16,448 bases of DNA, taken from positions 1-16,448 of the forward strand of contig JBBSCP010000063.1 in assembly GCA_038250135.1 (NCBI GenBank). Reading direction: 5' to 3'. How positions within the stretch are numbered: position 1 is the stretch's first letter; the number at the start of each line of letters is the position of its first letter. A program made the translations under genes and the position numbers. The stretch comes from Falsiroseomonas sp038250135. GTDB taxonomy: Bacteria; Pseudomonadota; Alphaproteobacteria; Acetobacterales; Acetobacteraceae. Positions 12,894-16,448 of the stretch are shown piece by piece. The notes under the pieces were generated by a model. It was given only the letters and a program-made list of their open reading frames with translations, did no database searches and was not told the DNA's origin.

Positions 12894-14144
12894 ATGGCCG
12901 ACCAGCTTGGCGCGGGACAGGATTGGGCAGCGCGGCTGAAGCGTGCCCTGGTCCAGGGCGGCGCCTCGGCCCCTGAAGCCGTGCCTGTGCCTGTGGTGGA
13001 GATCGCGCCCAAGGCGCCGGCCGCGCCAGCGCTGCCGACAGCGAGCGATCTGCTGGCGGCGCTCGGCCTGCCCGCCGCCCATCCCGACCCGGTCGCGCCC
13101 ATGCAGGTGGAACCGATGCCGTCCTCCCTGCTCGCGCTGCTTGAGCCAGCCCGCATTGCGCCACCGCCCGGCCTGCCGGCCGCGCTGGCCGAACCAGCCC
13201 CCCCCAAGCCTGATGCCGAGCCAAGCCGGCAACCCGCGGCAGCGCCCGTGCCCGGGCCGCCCGATACCCCCGCCGAGCCGCCGCCCGGCCTGCTGGCCGC
13301 ATTGGCCGATCCTGCCATCGTGCCGAGCCCGCCGCCCGAGGTCTTGAGAGAGGTCGCGCCAGAGGTCGCGCCAGACATCGTGCCGGCGGCGCCAGCCCCG
13401 AGCCCGCCGGCTGCCAAGCCGCCCCGCCGCGTCCCGCCCGACACCGCTGGACCCGCCACGCCGCCCCGCGCCGCGGCGCGCCAGGAACCGGCCTTCGACC
13501 CCGCCGAGTTCGCCGCCGCCCATGCCGCGCTGCTCGGCAAGCCGCCGGGCAAGGCCGCGTTGGAGGCCGGCGCCTCGGCGCAGGATGAATGGATCGCGCT
13601 GTCGCGCAGCATGGCAGGGGCTTCGAGCGCCTGGTACGGCCTGGCGCTGGGCGGGCGCACCGCGAACATGCTTGTCGCCGCCGGGCTCGGCGCGAAGCGG
13701 CGCAACTTGACGCTGCGCCTGCAGGTGGTGGAGGCCGACCCCGAGCCCTTCAGCCGCCTGCACGCCGCCGTCATGGCCCAGGCCTTCACCGCCGCCGAGG
13801 TTCGGCTGCTCCAGGCCGAGGTCTGCGCTACCGCCGCGCAACTCGCCCCCCGCGCCGCCGCGGCCGAGGAGCTGCTGGCCGAGATGCCGCGCTGCGACTA
13901 CCTGCGCGTCAGCGTGCGCGGGGTGATCGAGCCGCTGCTGAACGAGGCGCCTGAATTGCTGGCCGAGAGGGTGCGTTGGCTGGTGCTCGCCACCCGCACC
14001 CGCGGCGAGGAACACCAGGCGCTGACCAGCCTCGGCCGGCGCGGCTGGCAGTTGCTGGCGGACCACCCCTGCGGCATCGACCGCTTGTCGCCGCCACGCC
14101 TTGCCAGGGCGGGCACGCAGGTCTGGCGCAGCCCGCTGGCGTGA
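12894..14144 (+). CDS. Pro/Ala-rich protein with degenerate FkbM-type methyltransferase-like C-terminal half
   Basis: 416 residues, no signal peptide or membrane segment. Residues 1-20 look like a short charged helix. Residues 25-205 are low-complexity Pro/Ala-rich and carry four copies of a short motif of the form LLAAL-x-x-PA at 51-61, 77-86, 93-102 and 132-141. Residues about 225-400 resemble FkbM-family methyltransferases: VVEADPEPFSRLH (278-290) at the SAM-acidic strand, CDYLRVSVRG (334-343) where DxLKIDxxG is usual, VRWLVLATRTR with EEHQAL, and GWQLLADHPC (384-393). However, the glycine-rich motif I and the IDxxGxE residues are missing, so catalytic activity is doubtful. This family assignment is by eye and tentative. 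ATG 12894 follows GGAG (12882-12885) and a plausible promoter. It may be a structural or polysaccharide-related protein. Confidence 0.7.
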   Translation: MADQLGAGQDWAARLKRALVQGGASAPEAVPVPVVEIAPKAPAAPALPTASDLLAALGLPAAHPDPVAPMQVEPMPSSLLALLEPARIAPPPGLPAALAEPAPPKPDAEPSRQPAAAPVPGPPDTPAEPPPGLLAALADPAIVPSPPPEVLREVAPEVAPDIVPAAPAPSPPAAKPPRRVPPDTAGPATPPRAAARQEPAFDPAEFAAAHAALLGKPPGKAALEAGASAQDEWIALSRSMAGASSAWYGLALGGRTANMLVAAGLGAKRRNLTLRLQVVEADPEPFSRLHAAVMAQAFTAAEVRLLQAEVCATAAQLAPRAAAAEELLAEMPRCDYLRVSVRGVIEPLLNEAPELLAERVRWLVLATRTRGEEHQALTSLGRRGWQLLADHPCGIDRLSPPRLARAGTQVWRSPLA

Positions 14145-14214
14145 CCAGCTCGGGCACCCTCGGCCGGGCGGGCGTGTCCTCCGCGCATCACCGCGGCGTG
14201 ACATGTTGCAATGC

Positions 14215-14237
14215 GGCCACGCCGTCCTGGCGTGGCC
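14215..14237 (+). other. Perfect 9-bp hairpin between the FkbM-like and TPR genes
   Basis: GGCCACGCC (14215-14223), loop GTCCT, GGCGTGGCC (14229-14237). The stem is perfect and very stable, but no T run follows on either strand, so it is not a classic intrinsic terminator. It lies 27 bp before the TPR gene start and could be a termination/pausing site or part of that gene's control region. Confidence 0.5.
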
Positions 14238-14263
14238 CGGGAAGCCAGGGTTAAGCTGGCGTC

Positions 14264-16024
14264 ATGCCCTTTTTTGCGCCCCCCCGCCGGATCCTGCTGC
14301 TCACCGCCGCGCTGCTCTCGGCCTGCGCCGCGGCAGGCCAGACATCGCCCAATGGCTCGTCCGCCGCGCCGATGGCAGCCAGCGAGGTGAGCGGCCCCTT
14401 CGGCGCCTACCTCGCCGGCCGCCTCGCGCAGTCGGAGACCGACACGCGCGTCGCCGCCGACATGATGCTCGAAGCCCTGCGCCGCGACCCCGGCCAGCCG
14501 GAGCTGATAGCCCGCGCCTTCATCGCCGCCCTGCTCGATGGCAGGCCCGACGCGTTGCGCCTCGCCCGGCGCCTGCCGGAGAGCCAGGCCGCGCAGCTGC
14601 TGCTGATCGGCAACGAGGCCCAGGCCGGCCGCTGGGATCGCGCCGAGACGCGCATCCGCGCCCTGCCTCGCACCGGGCCCGGCGGCTTCCTGCAACCGCT
14701 GCTGCTGGCCTGGGCGCAGCAGGGCCGTGGCCAGACCGACGCGGCGCTGGCCACGCTCCGCCCGCTCAGCGAAGCCGGGCCGCTGCGTGGCATCCATGCC
14801 CTGCACATGGCGTTGATCGCCGACCTCGCCGGCCGGCCGCGCGATGCCGAGCGCGCCATCCGCATCGCCATGGAGCAGAGCCCCGAACCGTCCCTGCGCC
14901 TGGTGCAGCTCAGCGCCGGCATCCTGGCGCGCGCAGGGCGGGAGGCCGATGCGCTGCGCCTGCTGGAGGGGCTCGGCCGGGGCATGAGCGACTATGCCAT
15001 CTTCGCCACCACCGAGGCACAGCGCCGCGCCATCCTGACCAACCGCAACCTGGCTTCAGCCGTGGAGGGCATGGCGGAGGCGCATCTGGCGCTGGCCGCC
15101 GCGCTGGCCAGCCAGGCCGGCCCCCAGGGAGGTCCGGCCGCGCGGCCCGGCACACCCGCCGCCGGCGCCGGTGACGGCGCGCTGATCCTGGCCCGGCTGG
15201 CGCTGAAGCTGCGCCCGGGCTTTGCGCCGACCCTGCTGCTGATCGCCGAGCAACTGGCCGATGAACGCCATCACGCGGCCGCCTTCGCCGTGCTGGAACA
15301 GGTGCCGGCGGATGATCCGCTCGCCCCGGTCGCCGCGCTGCGCCGCGCCACGCTGCTCGACCGGATGGACCGCCTGGCGGAGGCCGAGGCGGCGCTGGAG
15401 CGCCTCGCCGCCGAATTCGCGCAGGCACCGCAGCCACCGGCGCGGCTGGGTGACCTCCGCCGCGCCCGCAGCCGTTTCCCCGAGGCCATCCCCGCCTATG
15501 ACCAGGCGCTGGAGCGGCTCGGCACGGCCAGCGCCGCCGCCTGGCCACTGCTTTATGCGCGCGGCATCGCCCATGAACGCGCCGGCAGCTGGCCCCGCGC
15601 CGAGGCCGATTTCCAGCGCGCGCTCGAACTCTCGCCCGAGCAGCCCTACGTGCTGAACTACCTGGCCTATACCTGGGTCGAGCGCGGCGAGAAATTCGTC
15701 GAGGCGCGACGCATGCTCGAACGCGCTGTCGAGCTTCGGCCGAATGACGGCAACATCGTGGACAGCCTGGGCTGGGCGCTGTTCAAGCTCGGCGACATCC
15801 CCGGCGCGATCCGCTGGATGGAGCGCGCGGTGGAGCTGGAATCGCGCAACAGCGTGATCAACGACCATCTCGGCGACGTCTATTGGGCGGCAGGCCGGCA
15901 GCAGGAGGCGCGCTTCCAATGGCGCCGCGCCCTCACCCTGGAGCCCGAGCCCGCCGACCTCGCGAAGATCCAGGTCAAGCTGCGCGACGGCCTGCCCGCC
16001 CCCATCGCCCGCCGGACGGACTGA
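14264..16024 (+). CDS. TPR-repeat lipoprotein
   Basis: 586 residues. The N-terminus is a lipoprotein signal: RR at 8-9, hydrophobic ILLLTAALL, lipobox LSAC with Cys21, so it should be anchored to a membrane facing the periplasm, likely the outer membrane since no Asp follows the Cys. The rest is helical and Ala/Leu-rich. Clear tetratricopeptide repeats run from about residue 390 to 560, for example AEADFQRALELSPEQPYVLN, EARRMLERAVELRPNDGNIV and AIRWMERAVELESRNSVIND; earlier helices (35-280) look like more divergent repeats. A Gly/Pro-rich linker lies near 283-300. TPR lipoproteins act as scaffolds in envelope assembly or secretion; no specific partner is visible. The gene directly precedes ispE with almost no spacing. 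A weak TAAGCT -10-like box six bases before the ATG is possible. Confidence 0.9.
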   Translation: MPFFAPPRRILLLTAALLSACAAAGQTSPNGSSAAPMAASEVSGPFGAYLAGRLAQSETDTRVAADMMLEALRRDPGQPELIARAFIAALLDGRPDALRLARRLPESQAAQLLLIGNEAQAGRWDRAETRIRALPRTGPGGFLQPLLLAWAQQGRGQTDAALATLRPLSEAGPLRGIHALHMALIADLAGRPRDAERAIRIAMEQSPEPSLRLVQLSAGILARAGREADALRLLEGLGRGMSDYAIFATTEAQRRAILTNRNLASAVEGMAEAHLALAAALASQAGPQGGPAARPGTPAAGAGDGALILARLALKLRPGFAPTLLLIAEQLADERHHAAAFAVLEQVPADDPLAPVAALRRATLLDRMDRLAEAEAALERLAAEFAQAPQPPARLGDLRRARSRFPEAIPAYDQALERLGTASAAAWPLLYARGIAHERAGSWPRAEADFQRALELSPEQPYVLNYLAYTWVERGEKFVEARRMLERAVELRPNDGNIVDSLGWALFKLGDIPGAIRWMERAVELESRNSVINDHLGDVYWAAGRQQEARFQWRRALTLEPEPADLAKIQVKLRDGLPAPIARRTD

Positions 16025-16025
16025 C

Positions 16026-16448
16026 ATTCTCACCGAGGCTGCGCCCGCCAAGGTCAATCTGTACCTGCGAGTCGTCGGCCGCCGGGCGGATGGCTACCAC
16101 CTGCTCGACAGCCTCGCGGTATTCGCCGGCATCGGCGACGTGCTGCACCTGGCGCCAGCCGCGCATCTCGGCTTGACGCTCAGCGGGCCGGAGGCGGGCG
16201 CGCTGGCGGCGGAGCCCGACAACCTCGTCCTGCGGGCTGGCCGTGCCCTGGCCGAGGCGGCGGGGGTGCAGGCTGGCGCGGCGCTCGCGCTGGAGAAGCA
16301 TCTGCCGGTGGCGTCCGGCATCGGTGGCGGTTCGGCCGATGCCGCCGCGGCACTGCGCGGGCTGGCGCGGCTCTGGGGCGTGACGGGTGTCGATCTGGCG
16401 GCGCTGGCGGGCAGGCTTGGCGCAGATGTGCCGGTTTGCCTGGAAAGC
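16026..16448 (+). CDS. ispE: 4-diphosphocytidyl-2-C-methyl-D-erythritol kinase, N-terminal part (3' end outside window)
   Basis: GHMP-family kinase of the MEP isoprenoid pathway; it phosphorylates the 2-hydroxyl of CDP-ME using ATP. The visible 141 codons contain the diagnostic APAKVNLYL near the start, RRADGYHLLDSL, PDNLVLRAGRAL, the ATP-binding glycine loop PVASGIGGGSADAAAAL and LGADVPVCL at the window edge. The frame is intact to the last base. No ATG, GTG or TTG occurs in this frame between an in-frame TGA at 15855-15857 and the conserved APAKVNLYL. The most reasonable start is ATT at 16026, one base after the TPR gene stop, preceded by GGACGGA (16014-16020). The protein would begin I/M-LTEAAPAKVN, matching the usual IspE N-terminus. 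A start-codon mutation or sequencing error is the alternative. Confidence 0.93.
   Translation, partial: MLTEAAPAKVNLYLRVVGRRADGYHLLDSLAVFAGIGDVLHLAPAAHLGLTLSGPEAGALAAEPDNLVLRAGRALAEAAGVQAGAALALEKHLPVASGIGGGSADAAAALRGLARLWGVTGVDLAALAGRLGADVPVCLES

Noticed and set aside
13044..13430. Possible tandem DNA repeat in the Pro-rich coding region
   Set aside because: The similarity is at the short peptide-motif level with varied spacing; no exact long DNA repeat was seen apart from small Pro/Ala codon runs.
11583..14204. 873-codon open frame on the minus strand across tctC and the FkbM-like gene
   Set aside because: The translation is Arg/Gly/Gln-rich with no domain motif and lies antisense to well-supported genes; such long open frames are expected at this GC content.
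1..16448. Search for CRISPR arrays, tRNA or rRNA genes, transposases, phage genes, toxin-antitoxin pairs
   Set aside because: None was recognised; all sizeable space is filled by the metabolic and housekeeping genes listed.

Overview
This is a very GC-rich chromosomal window with tightly packed genes. Overlapping stop/start codons (GTGA, ATGA), many solute-binding proteins of the tripartite tricarboxylate (Bug/TctC) family, an alphaproteobacterial-type guanylate kinase P-loop and the TPR-lipoprotein/ispE pairing suggest an alphaproteobacterium, probably Acetobacteraceae (Roseomonas-like). The taxonomic placement is inference from gene style, not from a marker gene.

Layout. (1) 2-1311: end of etfA (electron transfer flavoprotein alpha) overlapping a 3-hydroxybutyryl-CoA dehydrogenase gene, closed by a strong intrinsic terminator. 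(2) 1349-4559: a palindromic dispersed repeat, then an enolase-superfamily gene with an altered active site, a Bug-type periplasmic binding protein and a 3-hydroxyisobutyrate-dehydrogenase-family reductase. This looks like a small catabolic cassette for an unknown hydroxy/sugar acid. (3) 4590-5462: a class I methyltransferase, possibly made from a leaderless mRNA, whose stop codon overlaps the stop of the convergent selO gene (5459-6913, minus). (4) 6998-7073: a second copy of the repeat, then an SDR oxidoreductase (minus), divergent across 38 bp from yicC-gmk (plus). (5) 9480-12830: an AEC-family permease translationally overlapping an amidohydrolase, then a second Bug-type binding protein, probably a second uptake/hydrolysis cassette. 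(6) 12894-14144: an unusual protein with a Pro/Ala-rich, repeat-bearing N-terminal half and a C-terminal half that looks like a degenerate FkbM methyltransferase. (7) 14264-16448: a TPR lipoprotein and the start of ispE (MEP isoprenoid pathway), which has no ATG, GTG or TTG available at its expected start.

No phage, transposase, CRISPR array, tRNA or rRNA was seen, and no gene-free stretch exceeds 300 bases. Most genes are ordinary metabolism. The points most worth following are the ispE start, the two-copy intergenic repeat, the enolase-family protein lacking several catalytic residues, and the FkbM-like fusion. I did not find a clear novel multi-gene system.
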